Source: Paraescarpia echinospica
Taxonomy: Eukaryota; Annelida; Polychaeta; Sabellida; Siboglinidae
Length of the DNA: 64,000 bases
Direction: 5' to 3'
Assembly (NCBI GenBank): GCA_020002185.1
Contig: CM034535.1
Span: 64,288,757 to 64,352,756, forward strand
This document shows, one piece after another, positions 46,001 through 57,700 of this stretch (positions are counted from its first letter, which is position 1; every line of letters begins with the position of its first letter). Position numbers and translations under genes: made by a program. A model generated the notes under the pieces. That model did not search any database, was not told the DNA's origin, and saw only the letters and a list, made by a program, of their open reading frames with translations.

Positions 46001-48901
46001 CAGAAGGAGACACAAAGCAGAGATGGGATCACCTCAGGGACACGATCCACGGCACGGCATTCTCTGTCTTCGGCAGGAAGCAGGGGAGGACTCAGGATTG
46101 GTTCGAGGCAAATGCCACTGAACTCAACACTGTGATTGAGGAAAAGCGTGCCGCATTGCTGGAACACAAGCGACAGCCAACACAATCAACACTGCAAGCT
46201 CTTAGAGAAGCTAGGGGTAAAGTGCAGCGCACAGCCAGAATATGTGCCAATGACTATTGGATACAACTCTGTGAGTGTATTCAGTTGGCAGCTGACACGG
46301 GAAACATCAGGGGTCTCTACGACGGTATAAAGAAGGCCATCGGACCAACACACAGCAAAACAGCTCCACTCAAATCAACTACTGGTGAAACCATCACAGA
46401 CAAGAGCAAGCAAATGGAGAGGTGGGTGGAGCATTACTCGGACTTGTACGGCAGGGAGAACACCATCTCAGACGCCACACTGGAAGCTGTGGAGCGCTTG
46501 CCTCTCATGGAGAAGCTAGGGCTGGATGGAATCCCAGCAGGTCATCAAAAGTGCAAAGGGACCACTCCTTGAACACCTGCACACTCTGCTCTGTCAGTGC
46601 TGGGTGGAAGGGGAAGTTCCCCAGGACATGAGAGACTGTAATATCATCACCCTGTACAAGAACAAAGAAGATCGCAGTGACTGCAATAACTACAGGGGGA
46701 TCTCCATGCTGAGCATCGTCGGTAAAGTATTCGCCCGCGCGGTCCTGAACAGACTTCAGAAGCTGGCTGACAGGGTATATCCAGAGTCACAATGCGGCTT
46801 CAGGTCGGAACGCTCCACGATCGACATGATATTCTCCCTGCGACAGCTCCAGGAGAAATGCAGAGAGCAGAAGCAGTCACTCTACATAGCATTCATAGAC
46901 CTGACAAAGGCCTTTGACCTCGTGAGCCGCGATGGCCTCTTCAAAGTCCTCGCAAGGATTGGATGTCCACTAAAGCTTCTGAGCGTGATTCAGTCATTCC
47001 ACAGAGGTATGAGAGGAGTCGTCCAGGTCGACGGGTCATCATCAGCTCCATTCGACGTGAAAAGCGGAGTCAAGCAGGGGTGCGTGCTTGCCCCCACCCT
47101 CTTTGGCATCTACTTTGCAGTCATGCTAAAGCATGCCTTCAGAACATCAACTGACGGAATCTACCTCCACACTAGGTCAGATGGCAAACTTTACAGCTTG
47201 TCCAGATTGAAAGCAAAGACCAAGATCCGTGAGGTTCTCATCAGAGACATGCTGTTCGCAGATGATGCTGCCTTGACAGCTCACGAGGAGCAACATCTTC
47301 AAAATCTTATGGATTGCTTCTCCCAAGCCTGCGAGGACTTCAGACTGACAATCAGTCTAAAGAAGACAAATATCATGAGCCAGGACATCGAAAGCCTGCC
47401 AGCCATCACCATAAACAACTACCAGCTGGATGTGGTGAAGGAATTCACATATCTCGGCTCAACAATGACCGACAACCTCTCCATGGACTCCGAAATCAGC
47501 AGACGGATTGGCTGAGCCACATCAACGCTTGCCAGGTTCTCAAAGAGGGTCTGGGACAATGCCAAACTGACCCTGAACACCAAGATGACTGTCTACAGAG
47601 CCTGTGTCCTCAATGCCCTCTTATATGGCAGCGAGTCATGGACTCTGTACTCGAGGCAAGAAAGGAGGCTCAACACTTTCCACATGCGCAGCCTGAGGCG
47701 GATCCTGGGCATCAAATGGTCGGACCGCATAACAAATAACGAGGTCTTCCGACGTGCTGCCACACCCAGCATCTATACTCTGCTACGACAACGTCGCCTT
47801 CACTGGCTGGGACACGTCCGCAGGATGCAGGATGGCAGGATCCCCAAGGACCTACTACATGGCGAGCTCGCAACAGGCAAGAGAGCTCGGGGCCGCCCCC
47901 AACTCCGATTCAAAGATGTCTGTAAAAGAGACATGAAGGCCCTTGACATGGACGTTGACGGATGGGAAGACCTTGCCCAGGATCGCTCCCGCTGGAGACA
48001 GGAACTGAATTGCAGCCTGCGCAGAGGGAAAAAGAAGTTGCAACTTGCGTCAGACGAACGGAGAGTGAGACGCAAAAACGGCCAGCAAGCTCCACCTGCA
48101 GACACCGCTTTCAAGTGCAACCGCTGCGACAGGGACTGTCACTCCCGCATCGGCCTGCACAGCCACATCAGGCGCTGTTCCAGTGCCAACTGACTTTTCA
48201 GGGCGCAGAACCATGGCCACTTGTGACCGACGGATGCCACTAAGAATGCATTAAATGAATTAATGAACAGGCACATACACACATTTTACTCCACTATACT
48301 GACAGTGTGGATTCAGGAGTGACCCAGGATTAAATGTTTCCAGCATTATTTTTGTTTTGTTTGTTTACTGAAAAACTGCACTCCTGGGCTGATGTCCAGT
48401 TTGCTCTTTTCAAAATTAATGTTAGTGCTTCCTTGATATGTATATATCTGGACACTGGCGGAAAGAAACTATACAACCAAGTAAGTATACCACATGTCAT
48501 GCCTTGCTGCCTATTTGCATACATCCAAATTGCGATGTTTGTGTTATTTTACCAGACATATCGACCGTTTGCAATTGGACAACATCATGGGCTTCATCCT
48601 GAATGTACCAACTGACTTCAGCTGGGGAGTCGTACACCTGCCTGTATACCGCAAACACTGGATCGCCATACGGAAAATAGACAACACCTACTATAACCTT
48701 GACTCAAAGCTGAATGCACCAAAGAAAATCAACACTGTGTTGTCATTCTTGAAGGAACAGATTGAGAGCAAAGAAAAGGAACTGTTACTGGTGGTGTCGT
48801 CAGAGACATCAGAATCAGGCGTGTGGTATCAGGACAACATTGTCACACAAGAATGCACAGAGCAGACAGATATTAGTGACTCGACGAGTACTGTACAGTA
48901 A
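39840..48901 (+). CDS. Josephin-domain deubiquitinase (JOSD1/JOSD2 family), three exons
   Basis: Exons 39840-40003, 45331-45456 and 48556-48901 join with GT-AG borders and matching phases to 636 nt, 211 aa (207 if the second ATG at 39852 is used). Vertebrate JOSD1 and JOSD2 are about 190-200 aa. Catalytic Cys lies in [20 protein letters not shown] (C29). The middle block is [20 protein letters not shown], and the catalytic His is in RKHWIAIR (H131), followed by [13 protein letters not shown] with the third catalytic position. It cleaves ubiquitin as a cysteine protease; JOSD1 is membrane-associated in vertebrates, though no membrane segment is visible here. Intron 1 holds an intact LINE in antisense and intron 2 a damaged LINE in sense. 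AATAAA at 49577-49582 is a possible poly(A) signal. Confidence 0.95.
40500..44156 (-). CDS. LINE polyprotein: 2A-like peptide, two PHD fingers, endonuclease, reverse transcriptase
   Basis: 1218 aa from ATG 44156 to TAA 40502-40500, no stop or frameshift. Order: hydrophobic N-terminus; 2A-like [18 protein letters not shown] ending at residue 122; two Cys4-His-Cys3-type PHD fingers (about 125-178 and 181-231, CHSCKK...WHCSNC and CGICHGD...WACPEC); APE-type endonuclease from about 285 with [23 protein letters not shown] and the [10 protein letters not shown] histidine motif; linker; RT with [62 protein letters not shown] and the FADD catalytic box (951-954); C-terminal thumb, no RNase H. It should nick target DNA and copy its own RNA. 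All catalytic motifs are present, so it may be active. Lineage: CR1-type by domain order. Confidence 0.95.
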   Translation of the reverse strand: MAGSVRHTSTRCTFRCTLFMILCLQITFRFLNDPNLKKLESFQSNTNETYVNAKARQDIHSVTSYYIYSPIWKTIAQLKCLKSSTSTGLLITPLPYKPRTTTKFSILLCIMLSGDVQLNPGPSKCHSCKKSLRSNALILTCNDCNKSTHIKCARISRQEFNNTYRNQNVPWHCSNCSAPCGICHGDVLNDHKAIQCDHCLNWIHSQCCAIDDNEYKRLINSSCSWACPECNNFNFTNSFFRDTEIPTANPFYPLDSNCHNLNETTNNNTTNSKKAYRPKKRPNFRCILINCQSVKKKASDIEALNNLHNPDIICGTESWLDPSIKNGEIFPSNFNVFRKDRETDTTGGGVFQISKDDLITSHLPDLDTNSESIWTETQITGMKPIIMCTLYRPPNDSHGTQIEELDLALSKLGNKINTHNVIITGDFNLPNINWEIHQVTTNNGYSTAAANKLLSLTEEHGLIQHVKEPTHRQGNANNILDLVFTNRPGLIKKINVVDGIADHSTVIIDVNISPKRKHRPKRKVFIRNKADNINIQKSLENFTHEYFSQNQNMTVNDKWNLVSTKIINIMNQYVPHRLTTSRHNLPWFNKDLKKMCKIKKQLYNKAKRTRNPEDWKEFCDIRRNMHKHLRSARLSYISQFLTTTITEKPKSFWSFISKLRQDNQGIGDLNIAGNIISDDKHKAEALNNQFQSVFTHEGNSTLPDMARSPHGEIPKLTITLKGVLDQLSKINISKSQGPDGIPPWFLNRYASHLAPVIHDIFQSSVDSGQVPNTWKEANVTAIFKKGSRAETSNYRPISLTPVVSKLLEHIIHSHIMKHLEQHHILTDHQHGFRAKRSTETQLIQTIHDISKSLDEKKSVDMAILDFTKAFDKVPHKRLIHKLKHYGITGPISSWINSFLTGRTQQVVINGSKSTSTQVISGVPQGTVLGPLLFLLYINDLPDNLSSTVRLFADDCLLYSPIKTDQDTSVLQNDLLKLEKWQHTWLMKFNPTKCYTMTIASRKPTPNLYTFCGQQLKSVESHCYLGIHISNTLNWTIQSNSVTKKAQQTLGMIRRNLNKCPTQIKSIAYTTLVRPILEYASASWDPHCLRNIKLIERTQRQAARFCKNNYSREPGTVTQLLKDLQWDTLQSRRKTQRLSILYKMEHNLIDIPLDQYTKRNTRCSRKHNKQLVQIRHSTNIFGNSFFPVTIKEWNSLPPSIVSSTSLNSFQISLAQHVKN
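44271..44650. repeat. two direct ~185-bp repeats upstream of the LINE frame
   Basis: Copy 1 (44271-44457) and copy 2 (44470-44650) both run from TAATTATAAAATATCTGTCC to AACTGAAAACCCAACTAA. They are nearly identical except for a GTT-repeat length difference and a few substitutions. They lie directly upstream of the LINE start codon on its strand, so they may be its tandem 5' promoter units. Confidence 0.9.
44651..45330. other. JOSD intron 1, 3' part
   Basis: Unique-looking intronic DNA; the open frame at 44914-45111 has no recognisable domain. Confidence 0.4.
45331..45456 (+). CDS. JOSD exon 2
   Basis: After [30 protein letters not shown] then [20 protein letters not shown]. Donor AA|GTAAGT, phase 2. 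Confidence 0.96.
45908..48244 (+). pseudogene. 5'-truncated LINE with reverse transcriptase and C-terminal zinc knuckle, disrupted
   Basis: In JOSD intron 2. The frame is open from the left edge ([14 protein letters not shown]) with no endonuclease. After DGIPA at about 46545 the frame shifts to [20 protein letters not shown], so about one or two bases are lost. Some residues also seem missing before GLDGIPA. RT motifs follow: [88 protein letters not shown] single TGA at 47513-47515 interrupts the same frame, which resumes [38 protein letters not shown] and ends in [23 protein letters not shown], a CCHC/CCHH knuckle, with the stop at 48191-48193. RTE-like families with this C-terminal finger are common in marine animals. 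AATGCATTAA at both ends (45898-45907, 48245-48254) may be a target-site duplication. Confidence 0.9.
48556..48901 (+). CDS. JOSD exon 3 (catalytic His, terminal)
   Basis: After [55 protein letters not shown], and an extended acidic Ser/Thr-rich tail ending STSTVQ. The tail beyond LLLVVSSE looks lineage-specific. Confidence 0.95.
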
Positions 48902-51596
48902 ATGTAGTCGTCTTGAAAATGGTGTTGTGTAACAGGATGAATGGCCATTTTTAATGTTGGTGTTGTCGTCACTGAACCACAAAAGATGCTTAAAGGTATT
49001 ATTTATTTTCAAGAGTAGCAGTGTCCTGATTGCATGTCGGCGCAGCCCTGAAAAATCTGACAGGGTGCTGCATGTAACATAAACAAGGTGTGTTTATTAT
49101 AATCTATCAATCAAGTTTTGAAAGACGTTTTGTGTGTGTGCGGCAGTGTGCACATGCATGCCTATGCATGTACTATGTGTATACTGTACTGGGTATCCCA
49201 GATATACTGTATTTGTTCTATTAAGCGTACATGCCCTAATTAGTGTACACCCCGTTTTTAGCAGCATCTGACGCTATGACAGTGATCTCAATGTCAACCT
49301 TGACTGTTGAATCCATCATTGTGATTTAATTTCTACCAATATCACACTAGATTCAAAGCTTGGTGATGAAACAACATCAAAAGATCCACCTAAATTATCA
49401 GATTTTTACAGTCTTCTGGTATCCTGTTGCTCATAGATGCATAAATCGCTTGCCAGTTACATCTGCCGAGATGGCTGTATTCAGGAACCACAGAAAATGG
49501 GTGCATACCCCTTTACGCTTATTGGAACACAAAATTTGACATATTTCCATGTCTCAAATATTTACTAAACATACTTAATAAAACAAATATGGTATATATA
49601 GAGAGCAAGTCAGTTTGCAACACCTAATTTGTTTGTTACTCTTACCATGTAACATGTAGGTTTTTGCTGAGATTTTATTTCATGTTGTGAAATTTATTTA
49701 TAATTTATGGGACAAATGTTTTGCTACAATACTGTTACAGACATTTTTACATTGTCGCATAAATGGTGCCATGGTGCAACAGTCTGTAACTAAATATTAT
49801 GCTTTTTCTACCAGTGCTGATTTAGTGGATGTTGATAATCTCAGGAGCTCAAGGTCAACAATTAAACTAGTGTTACAATGTAAAGCAACTGAAGTTAGAC
49901 GTTTTATGAATGTTTCTTGTTTTAATCTTGCTTTGAATCTCCATATGTATGGCATAAGTTTGCAAAAGTCCAGAAAAACAGTGTTTCATATTGGTTAAAA
50001 CCATCACCCACCCTAACAAATACTTGGCATGGGATTTTTCACTTCAAAATAGCTTCCAAAACAACAGCCACTGGATTCAGCTGATGTGACATCTTTGCCA
50101 AGACATTACTCACGACGCTGTCCAGTTCTGATATCCACAGTAACATCAATGTTCCTCGTTTCCTGTGCGATACATGGGTAGACCAAACATCAACACATAG
50201 TGCTTTGTTTTTTGTGAACTTCGCATATTTCCTAGTATTATCTCAAGGAATCAACATTGCACTGCCACAGAGCATCATAAACAAGTAAGAGTTTAATATT
50301 GTACTTGTAATCATGCACAATTATAAAAGTTGCAAAATGCACCGATTTACAATTGCATTTGATAGCATAACTGATAACAACATGCAGATATTTAATGCAA
50401 AATAAAATTACTGCAACAAACTTACTTTATGCACATCATTCTTTTACTTTGGGATGACATGAATACACTTTGACACAGCAAGTAATTTAAGTAATAAAAG
50501 ATTTAATAAAATTCAACAATGTACAAAGGTGCGTATTTAAAAAAAGATTGTCACAAAATTGCAAGCAAAAATAATTAAATAGAACAGACACAGAATTAAG
50601 TGAAAACCTCAAATTCACGATTTATATGTCTACATTACATATAATGTATTCTTAACTTGACATGCCACAATCTCTAAAAGTTTGCATCTGAAATTTAAAA
50701 GATCTATGAAATAATTTCTCAAAATGTGTCTTCCCATAATAATTATTATTGACTGACACAAATACAAACACCTTGTTTAGCAACCAGTGATATGAATAAA
50801 TATAACTTGGCAAAATACATGAAGCATATTTAACAGATTTTTATACATAATAAGACATGATATCTTGCGAACAATGCGTAGGTAAACATCTATAATTACA
50901 ATTTTAACGATGTCGTTCCTCTCAAGAAACATACTGTTCTGTCTGGATTTCTTTATGACATAAAACTGTTAAATGCCACAGTCCAACAGACCAGAACATC
51001 AACTATTCAACATTCATTAATTGTACGTTTTAATTCACAAATAATTGTACATTTATAAGTATTGCAAACAATTTTAAATGTACAGCATCAAACACCAAGC
51101 AACTTACAGCATGATATCCATTCTTCATACGTTTTCTGCTGCAGAATATTCGTCATTAGACTTGATAAATGTCGTTACACAATGGCACCCCACTGAATGT
51201 TTTCCAACCCGAATTACAGTGCATTTACCTGGTATTCAGAGTCGACAATTACAACCTCAAATAATATTCCAACATTTAAAATCGGCTGAAGATCATATCC
51301 TGGATTTCTGTTCTGTCTGCAGTTTAAAACTGCCCACATTTAGTATAGAGATATTGAAAAATTTAATGGTCTGAAAATTGTCATTAGCAAAACCATTCAA
51401 CACCCATTTCGGGCATTTTTGTAGGTAGGTGACCAAGAATTGCCGAATAAAACTGCTATCTTCAACCAGTTGGAGAGACTATTTCTGGAAAAATATAATT
51501 TCTGTTCGACTCTTCACCAACATTCTGTGGGACTCCCTCAACGTGTCTATCTAGAACTGATACCTAGAAGTTGTGTCCCTGTCAGAACAGGGCACA
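48902..51596. other. region between convergent JOSD and SNX29 3' ends
   Basis: AT-rich. Presumably contains both 3' untranslated regions. AATAAA at 49577-49582 could serve JOSD. The open frames at 49687-49998 and 51078-51374 have no recognisable domain and are not called. Confidence 0.5.
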
Positions 51597-51714
51597 TCAT
51601 AGTCCCATGTACTGGTGGCTTTCTTGTGTTTCTGGCCCATTTTGAGAGCCATTTGTGTTTCTAGGAACCTTTGACTTGCTTGTTTTTGACTTGGCTTCAG
51701 AGAGTGGAGCATCT
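51597..51714 (-). CDS. SNX29: SNX29 terminal exon
   Basis: DAPLSEAKSKTSKSKVPRNT then NGSQNGPETQESHQYMGL and TGA at 51599-51597. A basic, Ser-rich tail; acceptor CTATTGTAG. Confidence 0.88.
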
Positions 51715-54700
51715 CTACAATAGAAAGAACAACGTTTACAAACACATAAATGTTGCAATGCAACGTGTGGCCATAACAAATCTCAAATAGTTTATCTACT
51801 TCCGTGTGGTTTTCGAGACTTACTTAGACTTCACTTAAATGCCTAGGCCAATTTGACCCCTCGGTATCCTGAATGTCACACCTAACTTGGTCACTCAACC
51901 TCTTCCTTGATAGCTATTTTTATGAGGTTTTCTCGTTTGGCATACAGCAAACATGTCCAAACCACTGGAGTCTTCTATGTTTTATGACATCTGAGATGGA
52001 TTCAGGGGTGAATGTTTCCTCTCCAATCTGACTATTTCGTAGTCTGTCTGCCCTAGTAACACCTCTGATAGCCCACCGGCAACGCATCTCAAAAACTTCA
52101 AGAGAGTGTTTTTCATTTATGTTTTATTTACCCGAAAAATGGCAGCAGCTCCACCAGTCTCTGTCTGGATCTATGACTGCTGAGTTCAGCGTCCGCTGCC
52201 TGGACTGCATTCAGGGCGAGACGTAGATACATCTGTAACTTCGCCCGTCGTGATTCCACACACTTCAGTTGCTGCAACACATTTGAAGCAGAGATATACC
52301 AAATAGTTTAACTATTTGCAAGTCTTGCCATGAAATATAACATACGTTAGGTTGTGATTTTTGCGAGTTATTTATTTAAAATTGTTAAATCGTTGGTAGT
52401 CACCAGACAGGTCTAGCATTGTTATCTTGAAGCTGTCAAAATATTAAATGGTTATTGACATGGATATTTTAAGTGAAAGTATAATTGTGACATGAATATA
52501 CATTCTGAATTGTTAATTGCGTAAACCTGCTTAAGAGTGAAAACAATGCCAGTCCATTTTATCTGTTATAACTTCAACAGTGAGATGCAACTCAATTTAG
52601 CAAGAGGACAAACCAGACTAAAGGTAAAAAGGTATGCCCTTATATAGCACAATATTCAGTCACTAGGATTGGCCAAACCACTTTAAAACTTTACACCGTA
52701 GCAAACCTGCTCAATCGAACACCATTCACGTTCTCTTGGAAGCATTCAGCCACACTGCAATTACTGCACAAAGTCTATTTGTACACGTTTATCCACCACT
52801 GTTTATAGCCACTCATTCATACAGCTGAGTGAACTGGAGCAATGTAGAGTGAATGAACTTCCCCTTCAAAATCACAAGAGGCTTGAGAGTCCAACGCTCT
52901 AAGGTAATCCTATCATCTCGACAAACGCTGAGTGATGCTTGCTAGTGATACATAAAACACATATCTATGAAAAAAGCAATGCAAGTTTTCACAAATTTAC
53001 GCACGAATTAAAAACATGGTAGTTTTAATGGTCTTTACCTTATTTCCGACAGCCTTCTTAGATGGAAACTTGAATGTGGCTGTCACGGGATATTTTTTCT
53101 TCAGAAGTGTGTGCAGTTTATGGAACTCAGAGAACCGCCGATAGACGTTCCACTCCTCATCTCTGATTCGAATGTATACCTACAACGGAACAAAATAGTT
53201 CCCACAAGATATGCTCTGATGAATTGCCATATACTCAGAAATATGCAGGCCAAACAGTTAGTTTGTAGCATCCTACAGGCATTTTACGGTCACCTCAGTA
53301 TAATACAGCAACCTCGCAATTAAGGTCATCCTGGGAGAATACCACATTATTTACATAACAGTAAAGTATAGGAAATTAGGCTCGCAAGTAAAGTCACCTG
53401 GTTATTAAGGTCACTGTCATCCAGTCCCGAGGGTGACTTTAATAGTGAAGCTACACTAATTTATGCAATGATGCATCATTTGTACATTTATTGCACATAC
53501 AGGATACGTACATTAATTAAAACACATAACTAACGAAAAGATTGGCAGTTTATATATGTGTACTAAAAAGTATAATGCTAATTACTAGATAATAAGTTTT
53601 AAAAAGAATCAATTGAACTTATTATTTAACCGTCAATATCCATGATAACCATGTGATGTGTCATGTAATAGTTTACCTGGTAAACATGGTAGATGTCAGA
53701 AGACGTCCCTCGCTGGAATGCAGATGGAATCCAGATGTTGATCAGAGGACCAGCAATGGCGCCCCTAGTGGATAATAAATAAAATATAATATAGTGGATA
53801 ATAAATAAATAAAATATAACGCATTTACTGTTGACTTAATTACATATTAACGATCTATTACTGGTGAATGACGCATATGGCACCTCATTTAAATTCAGAA
53901 GTCATTGAAACGTCCTCAGTTGATAGTGAATCTGGTTCATGGATGTTCAAATTTGTGGTGTGTGAACAGTTGATGTGATATATGCAGTCAGATTGGATTG
54001 CTTTATAAAATCATTAACAAATTTACTTTGTTCTTATCAGGTAAGTTGATTATGCTATACTATTACAGCATATAAAGCACTTTGCCTTTTTGCCAATTTT
54101 TTATCACCCAGTCAAATATAATGTCATAGCTTCTAAGATTTCACCAAAAGTATATCACAAATCTGTAGAAATGATGTCATGGTGGTTACTAGATAGGTTC
54201 ATGTTTTCATGAAATAAGTCCAACATAGACAAACAAGACACTTCATTGAGGGGGAAGTGTAAATAACATTACATTGTGGGAATTTAGGTTACATTATTTG
54301 GAAAACAAAAGTTGTTGGAAACTGATCACTACAAAATACATAAATTACAAAATACACAAAAAGTTACGTACGTTTCTGAAGACAAACTTATGCTGTCCTC
54401 TGAAGAATGATAGTCACCGGGAAGCTACAAGAACAATTACATCTAATTAATGACAGCAGCAAAACTAGGATTATCACAATATACACAGGTAGAAGGGTGA
54501 CAGCAAATACACTGAAACAGTAATTAAGTCTGAGGTACTGAATTTGTACTTATTCAAAACAAATCATTCTCTTTATCTTCAACATTTGTCAACACTTAAT
54601 AAATGCAAAAGAATTGGACACATACAGATATTGACACTTAAAATCTGAAAATAGATTTGTGGTGGGAAAGTAATTGAACATACTGTGTGCCTAACTCCCA

Positions 54701-57700
54701 GATTTAGATTGGTGTTTTGAAAATCCTCGCTGATTTCATCAAACTAGTCATACTGTTAATTATCACAATATTTCCTCCTGCCACTATCAATACCTTTGGT
54801 ACTGCAACAATAACAGCAACAAAATACAAAGTAAATTTGAGGGACTATAACTCAGGGGCGCACCCAGAGAGGGTAATCCAGGGAGGCTTAAAAATCTCTG
54901 CAGGCGGCCGAACCAAATGGTGTAGAAAATTGAGCTCACCTGCCTCGACTGTGACATCAAAAGACGGGAGGGGCGTGTTGTTAAATAAATTTCACCACTG
55001 CATCGGCATAACTTCAACTTATTGTAACCTGAATGGGCGCACACATTTCAAAGGGTCTAAGGGGAAAGGTCATGTGGGCCCATTCAAATAGGTCACCCAG
55101 GCCCCCCGGATCTACCTACATAACTGAATATTAAGGAACTACAGTGTGCACTGAAATAAGACAGAGACCGGCCCACGAAGACTGATGAGTTCCTCTGTGA
55201 GTCGCTTGAGGTGCAACTCCCGTGACATCAGTTGTTTCTGCAGAGTCTCATTGAACTCCATCAGTTCTCCATGCATCTCAGCCACCTAGACACACAGAAA
55301 CAAACATAGAGTATGCAACGTCTCTCATACACAAACACATACATTAAAATGTTATATTGAACATATATAGAAACAAATATAATATATACTGTTCATAGAC
55401 ATAGAAATGAATGAAAAATTATATCTGACACATAAAAAGGAATATACAGTGCAAATATGATTTATAGACAAATAAATATGCAGCACAACTTTACCTCATA
55501 AAACATTCATTAAGCATATTTAAATAAAATATTTACATGCGTTTGCTACACTTATATCAGATACTGATTTTGTCTGCAAAAAATTAAGTGTATGTGTCTT
55601 TTCATATTCTCTCTCACTAAATGTGTCTTCTCAAAGTGGCCATGTTTCATGACAAATGCAAGCTGGTTGAATCTCGCTAGTTTGACATCTGACCTGAATA
55701 AGTTTCTTCTCATATTCACTGGCCTCATGTGGGTAGTCAATGACAGAAGGGGTCGGTGGCACGGCCGGCTGGACGTCATCCAGGTGAATGCCATTCAATT
55801 CTAAAACAAGAAACAAATAAATATCAATGTTGATCTTTGATTTAGCTGTCGCATACATGTAAACTAAGTCACTTCATTTTAAACATGAGATTCATTCATT
55901 GTGAGTGGCCTGTAATGGCTATTGCTAATTATTATAAAGGTGTCATGAATAAAATAGTAGTGAAATTAAACCAAATGTAATATTTCTATTGTATACTACA
56001 GCATACTGCAGAAACACATCAACAGTTGAATGTGGATTGATCATCACTGCAAACTTATAAAACATCATATATAATACTTATTAATCGTTATTCCTTGGTG
56101 TTAAAATAGATGGAAGCATCATCATACAGCCCACCAGCAGAATGTAGCAACCACGACCTCCCCTTCCCCAATATGAATGCATCATCAAACAGCCCACCAG
56201 CAGATTGCAGCAACCACGACCTCCCCTTCCCCAATATGAATGCATCATCATACAGCCCACCAGCAGAATGTAGCAACCGCGACCTCCCCTTCCCCAATAT
56301 GAATGCATCATCAAACAGCCCACCAGCAGATTGCAGCAACCACGACCTCCCCTTCCCCAATATGAATGCATCATCATACAGCCCACCAGCAGAATGTAGC
56401 AACCACGACCTCCCCTTCCCCAATATGAATGCATCATCATACAGCCCACCATCAGAATGTAGCAACCACGACCTCCCCTTCCCCAATATGAATGCATCAT
56501 CATACAGCCCACCAGCAGATTGCAGCAACCACGACCTCCCCTTCCCCAATATGAATGCATCATCATACAGCCCACCAGCAGATTGCAGCAACCACGACCT
56601 CCCCTTCCCCAATATGAATGCATCATCATACAGCCCACCAGCAGAATGTAGCAACCACGACCTCCCCTTCCCCAATATGAATGCATCATCATACAGCCCA
56701 CCAGCAGAATGTAGCAACCACGACCTCCCCTTCCACAATATGAATGCATCATCATACAGCCCACCATCAGAATGTAGCAACCGCGACCTCCCCTTCCACA
56801 ATATGAATGCATCATCATACAGCCCACCAGCAGAATGTAGCAACCGCGACCTCCCCTTCCACAATATGAATGCATCATCATACAGCCCACCAGCAGAATG
56901 TAGCAACCGCGACCTCCCCTTCCCCAATATGAATGCATCATCATACAGCCCACCAGCAGAATGTAGCAACCGCGACCTCCCCTTCCCCAATATGAATGCA
57001 TCATCATACAGTCCACCAGCAGAATGCAGCAACCATGACCTCCCCTTCCACAATATGAATGCATCATCATACAGTCCACCAGCAGAATGTAGCAACCACG
57101 ACCTCCCCTTCCACAATATGAATGCATCATCATACAGTCCACCATCAGAATGTAGCAACCACGACCTCCCCTTCCACAATATGAATGTATCATTATACAG
57201 CCCACCAGCAGAATGTAGCAACCACGACCTCCCCTTCCACAATATGAATGCATCATCATACAGCCCACCAGCAGAATGTAGCAACCACGACCTCCCCTTC
57301 CACAATATGAATGCATCATCATACAGTCCACCAGTAGAATTTGGCAACCACGACCTCCCCTTCCACAATATGAATGCATCATCATACAGTCCACCAGCAG
57401 AATGTAGCAACCGCGACCTCCCCTTCCCCAATATGAATGCATCATCATACAGTCCACCAGCAGAATGTAGCAACCACGACCTCCCCTTCCACAATATGAA
57501 CGCATCATCATACAATCCACCAGCAGAATGTAGCAACCACGACCTCCCCTTCCCCAATATGAATGCATCATCATACAGTCCACCAGCAGAATGTAGCAAC
57601 CGCGACCTCCCCTTCCCCAATATGAATGCATCATTATACAGTCCACCAGCAGAATGTAGCAACCACGACCTCCCCTTCCACAATATGAACGCATCATCAT

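Noticed and set aside
49687..51374. Frames of about 100 codons between JOSD and SNX29
   Set aside because: AT-rich, no domain; they lie where the 3' untranslated regions of two convergent genes are expected.
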